Part shown: positions 38,206 to 51,470 of the stretch, piece after piece
Layout: every line of letters starts with the position of its first letter
Position numbering within the stretch: the first letter of the stretch is position 1
Source of the DNA: Cavia porcellus
Lineage: Eukaryota; Chordata; Mammalia; Rodentia; Caviidae
Assembly (NCBI RefSeq): GCF_034190915.1
Contig: NW_026947625.1
Location: forward strand, 186,001 to 250,000
DNA length: 64,000 nt
Direction of reading: 5' to 3'
Notes under the pieces: model-generated
What the model was told of the DNA's origin: nothing
The model's database searches: none
What the model saw: the letters and a program-made list of their open reading frames with translations, nothing else
Made by a program: the position numbers and the translations under genes

Positions 38206-38348
38206 AAAAACATCACGGCGTGGTGTGAATCGGAGGGTCTGAATTAGGATAGGCAGTGCGTGGCAATGTAGGATGGAGAAAAGCACCGCGGGGTGGTTAG
38301 CATTGGGAGGTCAGGGAACATGCAGTGGCAATGTAGGATAGGTTTCTG
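38206..38348 (+). repeat. Dyad 36 (143 bp), class a
   Basis: Dyad 13/25 signature (CACGGCGTGG, GCAGTGCGTGG, GTTAGCATTGGG). 29 monomers follow, matching the run after dyad 25. Confidence 0.95.
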
Positions 38349-40291
38349 AAAAACATCGCGGGGTGGTGCGCATTGTATGGGTGTGTGTTACATTAGATTC
38401 ACTAGTAGGAGTGAGAAAAACATCACGGGGTGGTGCGCATTGTATGGGTGTGTGTTACATTACATTCACTAGTAGGAGTGAGAAAAACATCACGGGGTGG
38501 TGCGCATTGTATGGGTGTGTGTTACATTACATTCACTAGTAGGAGTGATAAAAACATCACGGGGTGGTGCGCAATGTATGGGTGTGTGTTACATTACATT
38601 CACTAGTAGGAGTGAGAAAAACATCACGGGGTGGTGCGCATTGTATGGGTGTCTGTTACATTACATTCACTAGTAGGAGTGAGAAAAACATCACGGGGTG
38701 GTGCGCATTGTATGGGTGTGTGTTACATTACATTCACTAGTAGGAGTGAGAAAAACATCACGGGGTGGTGCGCATTGTATGGGTGTGTCTTACATTACAT
38801 TCACTAGTAGGAGTGAGAAAAACATCACGGGGTGGTGCGCATTGTATGGGTGTGTGTTACATTACATTCACTAGTAGCAGTGAGAAAAACATCACGGGGT
38901 GGTGCGCATTGTATGGGTGTGTGTTACATTACATTCACTAGTAGCAGTGAGAAAAACCTCACGGGGTAGTGCGCATTGTATGGGTGTGTGTTACATTAGA
39001 TTCAGTAGTAGGAGTGAGAAAAACATCACGAGGTGGTGCGCATTGTATGGGTGTGTGTTACATTACATTCACGAGTAGGAGTGAGAAAAACATCACGGGG
39101 TGGTGCGCATTGTATGGGTGTGTGTTACATTACATTCACTAGTAGAAGTGAGAAAAACATCACGGGGTGGTGCGCATTGTATGGGTGTGTGTTACATTAC
39201 ATTCACTATTAGGAGTGAGAAAAACATCACGGGGTGGTGCGCATTGTATGGGTGTGTGTTACATTAGATTCACTCGTAGGAGTGAGAAAAACATCACGGG
39301 ATGGTGCGCATTGTATGGGTGTGTGTTACATTAGATTCACTAGTAGGAGTGAGAAAAACATCACGGGGTGGTGCGCATTGTATGGGTGTGTGTTACATTA
39401 GATTCACTAGTAGGAGTGAGAAAAACATCACGGGGTGGTGCGCATTGTATGGGTGTGTGTTACATTACATTCACTAGTAGGAGTGAGAAAAACATCACGG
39501 GGTGGTGAGCATTGTATGGGTGTGTGTTACATTAGATTCACTAGTAGGAGTGAGAAAAACATCACGGGGTGGTGCGCATTGTTTGGGTGTGTGTTACATT
39601 AGATTCACTAGTAGGAGTGAGAAAAACATCACGGGGTGGTGCGCATTGTATGGGTGTGTGTTACATTACATTCACTAGTAGGAGAGAGAAAAACATCACG
39701 GGGTGGTGCGCATTGTATGGGTGTGTGTTACATTACATTCACTAGTAGGAGTGAGAAAAACATCACGGGGTGGTGCGCATTGTATGGGTGTGTGTTACAT
39801 TACATTCACTAGTATGAGTGAGAAAAACATCACGGGGTGGTGCGCATTGTATGGGTGTGTGTTACATTAGATTCTCTAGTAGGAGTGAGAAAAACATCAC
39901 GGGGTGGTGCGCATTGTATGGGTGTTTGTTACATTACATTCACTAGTAGGAGTGAGAAAAAAATCACGGGGTGGTGCGCATTGTATGGGTGTGTGTTACA
40001 TTACATTCACTAGTAGGAGTGAGAAAAACATCACGGGGTGGTGCGCATTGTATGGGTGTGTGTTACATTACATTCACTAGTAGGAGTGAGAAAAACATCA
40101 CGGGGTGGTGCGCATTGTATGGGTGTGTGTTACATTACATTCACTAGTAGGAGTGAGATAAACATCCCGGGGTGGTGCGCATTGTATGGGTGTGTGTTAC
40201 ATTACATTCACTAGTAGCAGTGAGAAAAACATCACGGGGTGGTGCGCATTGCATGGGTGTGTGTTACATTACATTCACTACTAGGAGTGAG

Positions 40292-40434
40292 AAAAACATC
40301 ACGTGGTGGTGTGAATCGGAGGGTCTGAAATAAGATAGGCAGTGAATGGCAATGTAAGATGGAAAAAAGCACAGCGGGGTGGTCAGCATGGGGACGTCAG
40401 GGAACATGCATTGGCAATGTAGGATAGGTTTCTG
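40292..40434 (+). repeat. Dyad 37 (143 bp), class a
   Basis: Dyad 26 signature. The following head has lost one A (CTGAAAACATCG); dyad 48 shares that loss and dyad 26 does not, so 37 and 48 are the closer pair. Eight monomers follow, counting the short one. Confidence 0.95.
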
Positions 40435-40969
40435 AAAACATCGCGGGGTGGTGCGCATTGTATGGGTGTGTGTTACATTAGATTCACTAGTAGGAGTGAG
40501 AAAAACATCACGGGGTGGTGCGCATTGTATGGGTGTGTGTTACATTACATTCACTAGTAGGAGTGAGAAAATCAGCACGGGGTGGTGCGCATTGTATGGG
40601 TGTGTGTTACATTACATTCACTAGTAGGAGTGAGAAAAACATCACGGGGTGGTGCGCATTGTATGGGTGTGTGTTACATTACATTCACTAGTAGGCGTGA
40701 GAAAAACATCACGGGGTGGTGCGCATTGTATGGGTGTGTGTTACATTACATTCACTAGTAGGAGTGAGAAAAACATCACGGGGTGGTGCGCATTGTATGG
40801 GTGTGTGTTCCATTACATTCACTAGTAGGAGTGAGAAAAACATCACGGGGTGGTGCGCATTGTATGGGTGTGTGTTACATTACATTCACTAGTAGCAGTG
40901 AGAAAAACATCACGGGGTGGTGCGCATTGTATGGGTGTGTGTTACATTACATTCACTACTAGGAGTGAG

Positions 40970-41112
40970 AAAAACATCACGGGGTGGTGTGAATCGGAGG
41001 GTCTGAATTAGGATAGGCAGTGAGTGGCAATGTAAGATGGAGAAAAGCACCGCGGGGTCGTCAGCATGAGGAGGTCAGGGAACATGCAGTGGCAATGTAG
41101 GATAGGTTTCTG
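40970..41112 (+). repeat. Dyad 38 (143 bp), class a
   Basis: Dyad 15/27 signature (GGGTCGTCAGCATGAGG, AATATCGCGG, TATGCGTG). Fourteen monomers follow, seven fewer than after dyad 27. Confidence 0.95.
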
Positions 41113-42050
41113 AAAAATATCGCGGGGTGGTGCGCATTGTATGCGTGTGTGTTACATTAGATTCACTAGTAGGAGTGAGAAAAACATCACGGGGTGGTGC
41201 GCATTGTATGGGTGTGTGTTACATTACATTCACTAGTAGGAGTGAGAAAAACATCACGGGGTGGTGCGCATTGTATGGGTGTGTGTTACATTACATTCAC
41301 TAATAGGAGTGAGAAAAACATCACGGGGTGGTGCGCATTGTATGGGTGTGTGTTACATTACATTCACTAGTAGGAGTGAGAAAAACATCACGGGGTGGTG
41401 CGCATTGTATGGGTGTGTGTTACATTAGATTCACTAGTAGGAGTGAGAAAAACATGACGGGGTGGTGCGCATTGTATGGGTGTGTGTTACATTACATTCA
41501 CTAGTAGGAGTGAGAAAAACATCACGGGGTGGTGCGCATTGTATGGGTGTGTGTTACATTACATTCACTAGTAGGAGTGAGAAAAACATCACGGGGTGTT
41601 GCGCATTGTATGGGTGTGTGTTACATTACATTCACTAGTAGGAGTGAAAAAAACATCACGGGGTGGTGCGCATTGTATGGGTGTGTGTTACATTACATTG
41701 ACTAGTAGGAGTGAGAAAAACATCACGGGGTGGTGCGCATTGTATGGGTGTGTGTTACATTAGATTCACTAGTAGGAGTGAGAAAAACATCACGGGGTGG
41801 TGCGCATTGTTTGGGTGTGTGTTACATTAGATTCACTAGTAGGAGTGAGAAAAACATCACGGGGTGGTGCGCATTGTATGGGTGTGTATTACATTACATT
41901 CACTCGTAGGAGTGAGAAAAACATCACGGGGTGGTGCGCATTGTATGGGTGTGTGTTACATTACATTCACTAGTAGGAGTGAGAAAAACATCACTGGGTG
42001 GTGCGCATTGTATGGGTGTGTGTTACATTACATTCACTACTAGGAGTGAG

Positions 42051-42193
42051 AAAAACATCACGGGGTGGTGTGAATCGGAGGGTCTGAATTAGGATAGGCA
42101 GTGAGTGGCAATGTAAGATGGAGAAAAGCACCGCGGGGTGGTCAGCATGGGGAGGTCAGGGAACATGCAGTGGCAATGTAGGATAGTTTTCTG
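42051..42193 (+). repeat. Dyad 39 (143 bp), class a*, opens a module
   Basis: GATAGTTTTCTG end; the second follower reads TATATTACATACAC. The eight-monomer gap contains CAGGGTGATGCGC. Confidence 0.95.
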
Positions 42194-42729
42194 AAAAACA
42201 TCGCGGGGTGGTGCGCATTGTATGGGTGTGTGTTACATTAGATTCACTAGTAGGAGTGAGAAAAACATCACGGGGTGGTGCGCATTGTATGGGTGTGTGT
42301 TATATTACATACACTAGTAGGAGTGAGAAAAACATCACGGGGTGGTGCGCATTGTATGGGTGTGTGTTACATTACATTCACTAGTAGGAGTGAGAAAAAC
42401 ATCACGGGGTGGTGCGCATTATATGGGTGTGTGTTACATTACATTCACTAGTAGGAGTGAGAAAAACATCACGGGGTGGTGCGCATTGTATGGGTGTGTG
42501 TTACATTACATTCACTAGTAGGAGTGAGAAAAACATCACAGGGTGATGCGCATTGTATGGGTGTGTGTTACATTACATTCACTAGTAGGAGTGAGAAAAA
42601 CATCACGGGGTGGTGCGCATTGTATGGGTGTGTGTTACATTACATTCACTAGTAGCAGTGAGAAAAACATCACGGGGTGGTGCGCATTGTATGGGTGTGT
42701 GTTACATTACATTCACTACTAGGAGTGAG

Positions 42730-42872
42730 AAAAACATCACGGGGTGGTGTGAATCGGAGGGACTGAATTAGGATAGGCAGTGAGTGGCAATGTAAGATGG
42801 AGAAAAGCACCGCGGGGTGGTCAGCATGTGGAGGTCAGGGAACATGCAGTGGCAATGTAGGATAGGTTTCTG
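42730..42872 (+). repeat. Dyad 40 (143 bp), class b, closes a module
   Basis: GGAGGGACTG and GCATGTGGAGG; the follower has GTGCCCATTG, shared only with dyad 51. Ten monomers follow. Confidence 0.95.
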
Positions 42873-43542
42873 AAAAACATCGCGGGGTGGTGCCCATTGT
42901 ATGGGTGTGTGTTACATTACATTCACTAGTAGGAGTGAGAAAAACATCACGGCGTGGTGCGCATTGTATGGGTGTGTGTTACATTAGATTCACTAGTAGG
43001 AGTGAGAAAAACATCACGGGGTGGTGCGCATTGTATGGGGGTGTGTTACATTACATTCACTAGAAGGAGTGAGAAAAACATCACGGGGTGGTGCGCATTT
43101 TATGGGTGTGTGTTACATTACATTCACTAGTAGGAGTGAGAAAAACATCACGGGGTGGTGCGCATTGTATGGGTGTGTGTTGCAATACATTCAATAGTAG
43201 GAGTGAGAAAAACATCACGGGGTGGTGCGCATTGTATGGGTGTGTGTTACATTACATTCACTAGTAGGAGTGAAAAAAACATCACGGGGTGGTGCGCATT
43301 GTATGTGTGTGTGTTACAATACATTCACTAGTAGGAGTGAGAAAAACATCACGGGGTGGTGCGCATTGTATGGGTGTGTGTTACATTACATTCACTAGTA
43401 GGAGTGAGGAAAACATCACAGGGTGGTGCGCATTGTATGGGTGTGTTTTACATTAGATTCACTAGTAGGAGTGAGAAAAACATCACGGGGTGGTGCACAT
43501 TGTATGGGTGTGTGTTACATTACATTCACTACTAGGAGTGAG

Positions 43543-43685
43543 AAAAACATCACGGGGTGGTGTGAATCGGAGGGTCTGAATTAGGATAGGCAGTGAGTGG
43601 CAATGTATGATGGAGAAAAGCACCGCGGGGTGGTCAGCATGGGGAGGTCAGGGAACATGCAGTGGCAATGTAGGATAGGTTTCTG
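43543..43685 (+). repeat. Dyad 41 (143 bp), class a*, opens a module
   Basis: GTATGATGG and follower CGCGGAGTGG; full-length counterpart of the shortened dyad 30. Seven monomers lead to dyad 42. Confidence 0.95.
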
Positions 43686-44154
43686 AAAAACATCGCGGAG
43701 TGGTGCGCATTGTATGGGTGTGTGTTACATTAGATTCACTAGTAGGAGTGAGAAAAACATCACGGGGTGGTGCGCATTGTATGGGTGTGTGTTATATTAC
43801 ATACACTAGTAGGAGTGAGAAAAACATCACGGGGTGGTGCGCATTGTATGGGTGTGTGTTACATTACATTCACTAGTAGGAGTGAGAAAAACATCACGGG
43901 GTGGTGCGCATTGTATGGGTGTGTGTTACATTACATTCACTAGTAGGAGTGAGAAAAACATCACGGGGTGGTGCGCATTGTATGGGTGTGTGTTACATTA
44001 CATTCACTAGTAGGAGTGAGAAAAACATCACGGGGTGATGCGCATTGTATGGGTGTGTGTTACATTACATTCACTAGTAGCAGTGAGAAAAACATCACGG
44101 GGTGGTGCGCATTGTATGGGTGTGTGTTACATTACATTCACTAGTAGCAGTGAG

Positions 44155-44297
44155 AAAAACATCACGGGGTGTTGTGAATCGGAGGGTCTGAATTAGGATA
44201 GGCAGTGAGTGGCAATGTAAGATGGAGAAAAGCACCACGGGGTGGTCAGCATGGGGAGGTCAGGGAACATGCAGTGGCAATGTAGGATAGGTTTCTG
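44155..44297 (+). repeat. Dyad 42 (143 bp), class b, closes a module
   Basis: GGGGTGTTGTGAATC and AGCACCACGGGG, as dyads 31 and 53. Ten monomers follow, including GTTGCAATACATTCAT and CATTAAGGGG markers. Confidence 0.95.
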
Positions 44298-44967
44298 AAA
44301 AACATCGCGGGGTGGTGCGCATTGTATGGGTGTGTGTTACATTACATTCACTAGTAGGAGTGAGAAAAACATCACGGGGTGGTGCGCATTGTATGGGTGT
44401 GTGTTACATTAGATTCACTAGTAGGAGTGAGAAAAACATCACGGGGTGGTGCGCATTGTATGGGTGTGTGTTACATTACATTCACTAGTAGGAGTGAGAA
44501 AAACATCACGGGGTGGTGCGCATTGTACGGGTGTGTGTTGCAATACATTCATATTTAGGAGTGAGAAAAACATCACGGGGTGGTGCGCATTGTATGGGTG
44601 TGTGTTACAGTACATTCACTAGTAGGAGTGAGAAAAACATGACGGGGTGGTGCGCATTGTATGGGTGTGTGTTACATTACATTCACTACTAGGAGTGAGA
44701 AAAACATCATGGGGTGGTGCGCATTGTATGGGTGTGTGTTACATTACATTCACTAGTAGGAGTGAGAAAAACATTAAGGGGTGGTGCGCATTGTATGGGT
44801 GTGTGTTACATTACATTCACTAGTAGGAGTGAGAAAAACATCACGGGGTGGTGCGAATTGTATGGGTGTGTGTTACATTACATTCACTAGTAGGAGTGAA
44901 AAAAACATCACGGGGTGGTGCGCATTGTATGGGTGTGTGTTACATTACATTCACTAGTAGGAGTGAG

Positions 44968-45110
44968 AAAAACATCACGGGGTGGTGTGAATCGGAGGGT
45001 CTGAATTAGGATAGGCAGTGAGTGGCAATGTATGATGGAGAAAAGCACCGCGGGGTGGTCAGCATGGGGAGGTCAGGGAACATGCAGTGGCAATGTAGGA
45101 TAGGTTTCTG
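44968..45110 (+). repeat. Dyad 43 (143 bp), class a*, opens a module
   Basis: GTATGATGG; follower CGCGGAGTGG; the second follower reads ACATTACATACAC. Seven monomers lead to dyad 44. Confidence 0.95.
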
Positions 45111-45579
45111 AAAAACATCGCGGAGTGGTGCGCATTGTATGGGTGTGTGTTACATTAGATTCACTAGTAGGAGTGAGAAAAACATCACGGGGTGGTGCGC
45201 ATTGTATGGGTGTGTGTTACATTACATACACTAGTAGGAGTGAGAAAAACATCACGGGGTGGTGCGCATTGTATGGGTGTGTGTTACATTACATTCACTA
45301 GTAGGAGTGAGAAAAACATCACGGGGTGGTGCGCATTGTATGGGTGTGTGTTACATTACATTCACTAGTAGGAGTGAGAAAAACATCACGGGGTGGTGCG
45401 CATTGTATGGGTGTGTGTTACATTACATTCACTAGTAGGAGTGAGAAAAACATCACGGGGTGATGCGCATTGTATGGGTGTGTGTTACATTACATTCACT
45501 AGTATCAGTGAGAAAAACATCACGGGGTGGTGCGCATTGTATGGGTGTGTGTTACATTACATTCACTAGTAGCAGTGAG

Positions 45580-45722
45580 AAAAACATCACGGGGTGGTGT
45601 GAATCGGAGGGTCTGAATTAGGATAGGCAGTGAGTGGCAATGTAAGATGGAGAAAAGCACCGCGGGGTGGTCAGCATGGGGAGGTCAGGGAACATGCAGT
45701 GGCAATGTAGGATAGGTTTCTG
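45580..45722 (+). repeat. Dyad 44 (143 bp), class b, closes a module
   Basis: Typical sequence, preceded by AGTAGCAG. 23 monomers follow. Confidence 0.95.
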
Positions 45723-47263
45723 AAAAACATCGCGGGGTGGTGCGCATTGTATGGGTGTGTGTTACATTACATTCACTAGTAGGAGTGAGAAAAACATCAC
45801 GGGGTGGTGCGCATTGTATGGGTGTGTGTTACATTAGATTCACTAGTAGGAGTGAGAAAAACATCACGGGGTGGTGCGCATTGTATGGGTGTGTGTTACA
45901 TTACATTCACTAGTAGGAGTGAGAAAAACATCACGGGGTGGTGCGCATTGTATGGGTGTGTGTTGCAATACATTCATATTTAGGAGTGAGAAAAACATCA
46001 CGGGGTGGTGCGCATTGTATGGGTGTGTGTTACAGTACATTCACTAGTAGGAGTGAGAAAAACATGACGGGGTGGTGCGCATTGTATGGGTGTGTGTTAC
46101 ATTACATTCACTACTAGGAGTGAGAAAAACATCATGGGGTGGTGCGCATTGTATGGGTGTGTGTTACATTACATTCACTAGTAGGAGTGAGAAAAACATT
46201 AAGGGGTGGTGCGCATTGTATGGGTGTGAGTTACATTACATTCACTAGTAGGAGTGAGAAAAACATCACGGGGTGGTGCGCATTGTATGGGTGTGTGTTA
46301 CATTACATTCACTAGTAGGAGTGAAAAAAACATCACGGGGTGGTGCGCATTGTATGGGTGTGTGTTACATTACATTCACTAGTAGCAGTGAGAAAAACAT
46401 CACGGGGTGGTGCGCATTGTATGGGTGTGTGTTACATTACATTCACTAGTAGGAGTGAGAAAAACATCACAGGGTGGTGCGCATTGTATGGGTGTGTGTT
46501 ACATTAGATTCACTAGTAGGAATGAGAAAAACATGACGGGGTGGTGCGCATTGTATGGGTGTGTGTTACATTACATTCACTAGTAGGAGTGAGAAAAACA
46601 TCACGGGGTGGTGCGCATTGTATGGGTGTGTGTTACATTAGATTCACTAGTAGGAGTGAGAAAAACATGACGGGGTGGTGCGCATTGTATGGGTGTGTGT
46701 TACATTACATTCACTAGTAGGAGTGAGAAAAAAATCACGGGGTGGTGCGCATTGTATGGGTGTGTGTTACATTACATTCACTAGTAGGAGTGAGAAAAAC
46801 ATCACGGGGTGTTGCGCATTGTATGGGTGTGTGTTACATTACATTCACTAGTAGGAGTGAAAAAAACATCACGGGGTGGTGCGCATTGTATGGGTGTGTG
46901 TTACATTACATTGACTAGTAGGAGTGAGAAAAACATCACGGGGTGGTGCGCATTGTATGGGTGTGTGTTACATTAGATTCACTAGTAGGAGTGAGAAAAA
47001 CATCACGGGGTGGTGCGCATTGTTTGGGTGTGTGTTACATTAGATTCACTAGTAGGAGTGAGAAAACCATCACGGGGTGGTGCGCATTGTATGGGTGTGT
47101 ATTACATTACATTCACTAGTAGGAGTGAGAAAAACATCACGGGGTGGTGCGCATTGTATGGGTGTGTGTTACCTTACATTCACTAGTAGGAGTGAGAAAA
47201 ATATCACTGGGTGGTGCGCATTGTATGGGTGTGTGTTACATTACATTCACTACTAGGAGTGAG

Positions 47264-47406
47264 AAAAACATCACGGGGTGGTGTGAATCGGAGGGTCTGA
47301 ATTAGGATAGGCAGTGAGTGGCAATGTAAGATGGAGAAAAGCACCGCGGGGTGGTCAGCATGGGGAGGTCAGGGAACATGCAGTGGCAATGTAGGATAGT
47401 TTTCTG
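47264..47406 (+). repeat. Dyad 45 (143 bp), class a*, opens a module
   Basis: GATAGTTTTCTG end; TATATTACATACAC in the second follower. Eight monomers, with CAGGGTGATGCGC, lead to dyad 46. Confidence 0.95.
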
Positions 47407-47942
47407 AAAAACATCGCGGGGTGGTGCGCATTGTATGGGTGTGTGTTACATTAGATTCACTAGTAGGAGTGAGAAAAACATCACGGGGTGGTGCGCATTG
47501 TATGGGTGTGTGTTATATTACATACACTAGTAGGAGTGAGAAAAACATCACGGGGTGGTGCGCATTGTATGGGTGTGTGTTACATTACATTCACTAGTAG
47601 GAGTGAGAAAAACATCACGGGGTGGTGCGCATTGTATGGGTGTGTGTTACATTACATTCACTAGTAGGAGTGAGAAAAACATCACGGGGTGGTGCGCATT
47701 GTATGGGTGTGTGTTACATTACATTCAATAGTAGGAGTGAGAAAAACATCACAGGGTGATGCGCATTGTATGGGTGTGTGTTACATTACATTCACTAGTA
47801 GGAGTGAGAAAAACATCACGGGGTGGTGCGCATTGTATGGGTGTGTGTTACATTACATTCACTAGTAGCAGTGAGAAAAACATCACGGGGTGGTGCGCAT
47901 TGTATGGGTGTGTGTTACATTACTTTCACTACTAGGAGTGAG

Positions 47943-48085
47943 AAAAACATCACGGGGTGGTGTGAATCGGAGGGACTGAATTAGGATAGGCAGTGAGTGG
48001 CAATGTAAGATGGAGAAAAGCACCGCGGGGTGGTCAGCATGTGGAGGTCAGGGAACATGCAGTGGCAATGTAGGATAGGTTTCTG
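47943..48085 (+). repeat. Dyad 46 (143 bp), class b, closes a module
   Basis: GGAGGGACTG and GCATGTGGAGG; preceded by ATTACTTTCACTAC, as dyad 57. Twelve monomers follow. Confidence 0.95.
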
Positions 48086-48889
48086 AAAAACATCGCGGGG
48101 TGGTGCGCATTGTATGGGTGTGTGTTACATTACATTCACTAGTAGGAGTGAGAAAAACATCACGGCGTGGTGCGCATTGTATGGGTGTGTGTTACATTAG
48201 ATTCACTAGTAGGAGTGAGAAAAACATCACGGGGTGGTGCGCATTGTATGGGGGTGTGTTACATTACATTCACTAGAAGGAGTGAGAAAAACATCACGGG
48301 GTGGTGCGCATTTTATGGGTGTGTGTTACATTACATTCACTAGTAGGAGTGAGAAAAACATCACGGGGTGGTGCGCATTGTATGGGTGTGTGTTGCAATA
48401 CATTCAATAGTAGGAGTGAGAAAAACATCACGGGGTGGTGCGCATTGTATGGGTGTGTGTTACATTACATTCACTACTAGGAATGAGAAAAACATGATGG
48501 GGTGGTTCGCATTGTATGGGTGTGTGTTACATTACATTCACTAGTAGGAGTGCGAAAAACATCACGGGGTGGTGCGCATTGTATGGGTGTGTGTTACATT
48601 ACATTCACTAGTAGGAGTGAAAAAAACATCACGGGGTGGTGCGCATTGAATGTGTGTGTGTTACATTACATTCACTAGTAGGAGTGAGAAAAACATCACG
48701 GGGTAGTGCGCATTGTATGGGTGTGTGTTACATTACATTCACTAGTAGGAGTGAGAAAAACATCACAGGGTGGTGCGCATTGTATGGATGTGTGTTACAT
48801 TAGATTCACTAGTAGGAGTGAGAAAAACATCACGGGGTGGTGCACATTGTATGGGTGTGTGTTACATTACATTCACTACTATGAGTGAG

Positions 48890-49032
48890 AAAAACATCAC
48901 GGGGTGGTGTGAATCGGAGGGTCTGAATTAGGATAGGCAGTGAGTGGCAATGTAAGATGGAGAAAAGCACCGCGGGGTGGTCAGCATGGGGAGGTCAGGG
49001 AACATGCAGTGGCAAAGTAGGATAGGTTTCTG
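48890..49032 (+). repeat. Dyad 47 (143 bp), class a
   Basis: GGCAAAGTAGG, preceded by CTACTATGAG; the follower has CGCGGAGTGG and ATTCGATTC. Dyad 58 matches. The expected ATTACATACAC second monomer is replaced by ATTAGATTCTCT, because the junction of the 9,277-bp copies falls here. Confidence 0.95.
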
Positions 49033-49568
49033 AAAAACATCGCGGAGTGGTGCGCATTGTATGGGTGTGTGTTACATTCGATTCACTAGTAGGAGTGAGA
49101 AAAACATCACGGGGTGGTGCGCATTGTATGGGTGTGTGTTACATTAGATTCTCTAGTAGGAGTGAGAAAAACATCACGGGGTGGTGCGCATTGTATGGGT
49201 GTTTGTTACATTACATTCACTAGTAGGAGTGAGAAAAAAATCACGGGGTGGTGCGCATTGTATGGGTGTGTGTTACATTCGATTCACTAGTAGGAGTGAG
49301 AAAAACATCACGGGGTGGTGCGCATTGTATGGGTGTGTGTTACATTACATTCACTAGTAGGAGTGAGAAAAACATCACGGGGTGGTGCGCATTGTATGGG
49401 TGTGTGTTACATTACATTCACTAGTAGGAGTGAGATAAACATCCCGGGGTGGTGCGCATTGTATGGGTGTGTGTTACATTACATTCACTAGTAGCAGTGA
49501 GAAAAACATCACGGGGTGGTGCGCATTGCATGGGTGTGTGTTACATTACATTCACTACTAGGAGTGAG

Positions 49569-49711
49569 AAAAACATCACGTGGTGGTGTGAATCGGAGGG
49601 TCTGAAATAAGATAGGCAGTGAATGGCAATGTAAGATGGAAAAAAGCACAGCGGGGTGGTCAGCATGGGGACGTCAGGGAACATGCATTGGCAATGTAGG
49701 ATAGGTTTCTG
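49569..49711 (+). repeat. Dyad 48 (143 bp), class a
   Basis: Dyad 26/37 signature with the same A4 head following as dyad 37. Eight monomers follow, one short by 1 bp. Confidence 0.95.
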
Positions 49712-50246
49712 AAAACATCGCGGGGTGGTGCGCATTGTATGGGTGTGTGTTACATTAGATTCACTAGTAGGAGTGAGAAAAACATCACGGGGTGGTGCGC
49801 ATTGTATGGGTGTGTGTTACATTACATTCACTAGTAGGAGTGAGAAAATCAGCACGGGGTGGTGCGCATTGTATGGGTGTGTGTTACATTACATTCACTA
49901 GTAGGAGTGAGAAAAACATCACGGGGTGGTGCGCATTGTATGGGTGTGTGTTACATTACATTCACTAGTAGGCGTGAGAAAAACATCACGGGGTGGTGCG
50001 CATTGTATGGGTGTGTGTTACATTACATTCACTAGTAGGAGTGAGAAAAACATCACGGGGTGGTGCGCATTGTATGGGTGTGTGTTCCATTACATTCACT
50101 AGTAGGAGTGAGAAAAACATCACGGGGTGGTGCGCATTGTATGGGTGTGTGTTACATTACATTCACTAGTAGCAGTGAGAAAAACATCACGGGGTGGTGC
50201 GCATTGTATGGGTGTGTGTTACATTACATTCACTACTAGGAGTGAG

Positions 50247-50389
50247 AAAAACATCACGGGGTGGTGTGAATCGGAGGGTCTGAATTAGGATAGGCAGTGA
50301 GTCGCAATGTAAGATGGAGAAAAGCACCGCGGGGTCGTCAGCATGAGGAGGTCAGGGAACATGCAGTGGCAATGTAGGATAGGTTTCTG
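50247..50389 (+). repeat. Dyad 49 (143 bp), class a
   Basis: Dyad 15/27/38 signature plus a private GAGTCGCAATG. Fourteen monomers follow, as after dyad 38. Confidence 0.95.
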
Positions 50390-51327
50390 AAAAATATCGC
50401 GGGGTGGTGCGCATTGTATGCGTGTGTGTTACATTAGATTCACTAGTAGGAGTGAGAAAAACATCACGGGGTGGTGCGCATTGTATGGGTGTGTGTTACA
50501 TTACATTCACTAGTAGGAGTGAGAAAAACATCACGGGGTGGTGCGCATTGTATGGGTGTGTGTTACATTACATTCACTAATAGGAGTGAGAAAAACATCA
50601 CGGGGTGGTGCGCATTGTATGGGTGTGTGTTACATTACATTCACTAGTAGGAGTGAGAAAAACATCACGGGGTGGTGCGCATTGTATGGGTGTGTGTTAC
50701 ATTAGATTCACTAGTAGGAGTGAGAAAAACATGACGGGGTGGTGCGCATTGTATGGGTGTGTGTTACATTACATTCACTAGTAGGAGTGAGAAAAACATC
50801 ACGGGGTGGTGCGCATTGTATGGGTGTGTGTTACATTACATTCACTAGTAGGAGTGAGAAAAACATCATGGGGTGTTGCGCATTGTATGGGTGTGTGTTA
50901 CATTACATTCACTAGTAGGAGTGAAAAAAACATCACGGGGTGGTGCGCATTGTATGGGTGTGTGTTACATTACATTGACTAGTAGGAGTGAGAAAAACAT
51001 CACGGGGTGGTGCGCATTGTATGGGTGTGTGTTACATTAGATTCACTAGTAGGAGTGAGAAAAACATCACGGGGTGGTGCGCATTGTTTGGGTGTGTGTT
51101 ACATTAGATTCACTAGTAGGAGTGAGAAAAACATCACGGGGTGGTGCGCATTGTATGGGTGTGTATTACATTACATTCACTCGTAGGAGTGAGAAAAACA
51201 TCACGGGGTGGTGCGCATTGTATGGGTGTGTGTTACATTACATTCACTAGTAGGAGTGAGAAAAATATCACTGGGTGGTGCGCATTGTATGGGTGTGTGT
51301 TACATTACATTCACTACTAGGAGTGAG

Positions 51328-51470
51328 AAAAACATCACGGGGTGGTGTGAATCGGAGGGTCTGAATTAGGATAGGCAGTGAGTGGCAATGTAAGATGGAG
51401 AAAAGCACCGCGGGGTGGTCAGCATGGGGAGGTCAGGGAACATGCAGTGGCAATGTAGGATAGTTTTCTG
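51328..51470 (+). repeat. Dyad 50 (143 bp), class a*, opens a module
   Basis: GATAGTTTTCTG end and TATATTACATACAC second follower. Eight monomers lead to dyad 51. Confidence 0.95.

Larger units (their letters stand above)
37825..43100 (+). repeat. Block X, copy 3
   Basis: Dyads 36-40 with gaps of 29, 8, 14 and 8 monomers. Seven monomers present in copies 1 and 2 between the third and fourth dyads are absent. Edges are approximate. Confidence 0.87.
34880..45365 (+). repeat. 10.95-kb higher-order segment, copy 2 (10.49 kb)
   Basis: Directly follows copy 1. Shorter by seven monomers between dyads 38 and 39 (1,081 bp there against 1,549 bp in copy 1). Otherwise dyads 33-43 reproduce dyads 22-32. 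Confidence 0.87.
43543..46392 (+). repeat. Two tandem 1,425-bp two-dyad units
   Basis: Dyads 41 and 42 (gaps 7 and 10) are followed by dyads 43 and 44 at the same spacing. The GTTGCAATACATTCAT monomers at about 44,538 and 45,963 are 1,425 bp apart. A matching pair lies at 52,820 and 54,245. Confidence 0.88.
39845..49120 (+). repeat. 9,277-bp higher-order segment, copy 1
   Basis: Starts near the ATTCTCTAGTAGG monomer at 39,871 and runs to the same monomer at 49,148. Dyads 37-47 correspond one to one with dyads 48-58 at a constant offset of 9,277 (9,276 after a single-base loss in dyad 55). It overlaps the end of copy 2 of the 10.95-kb segment, showing nested rounds of amplification. Confidence 0.9.
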
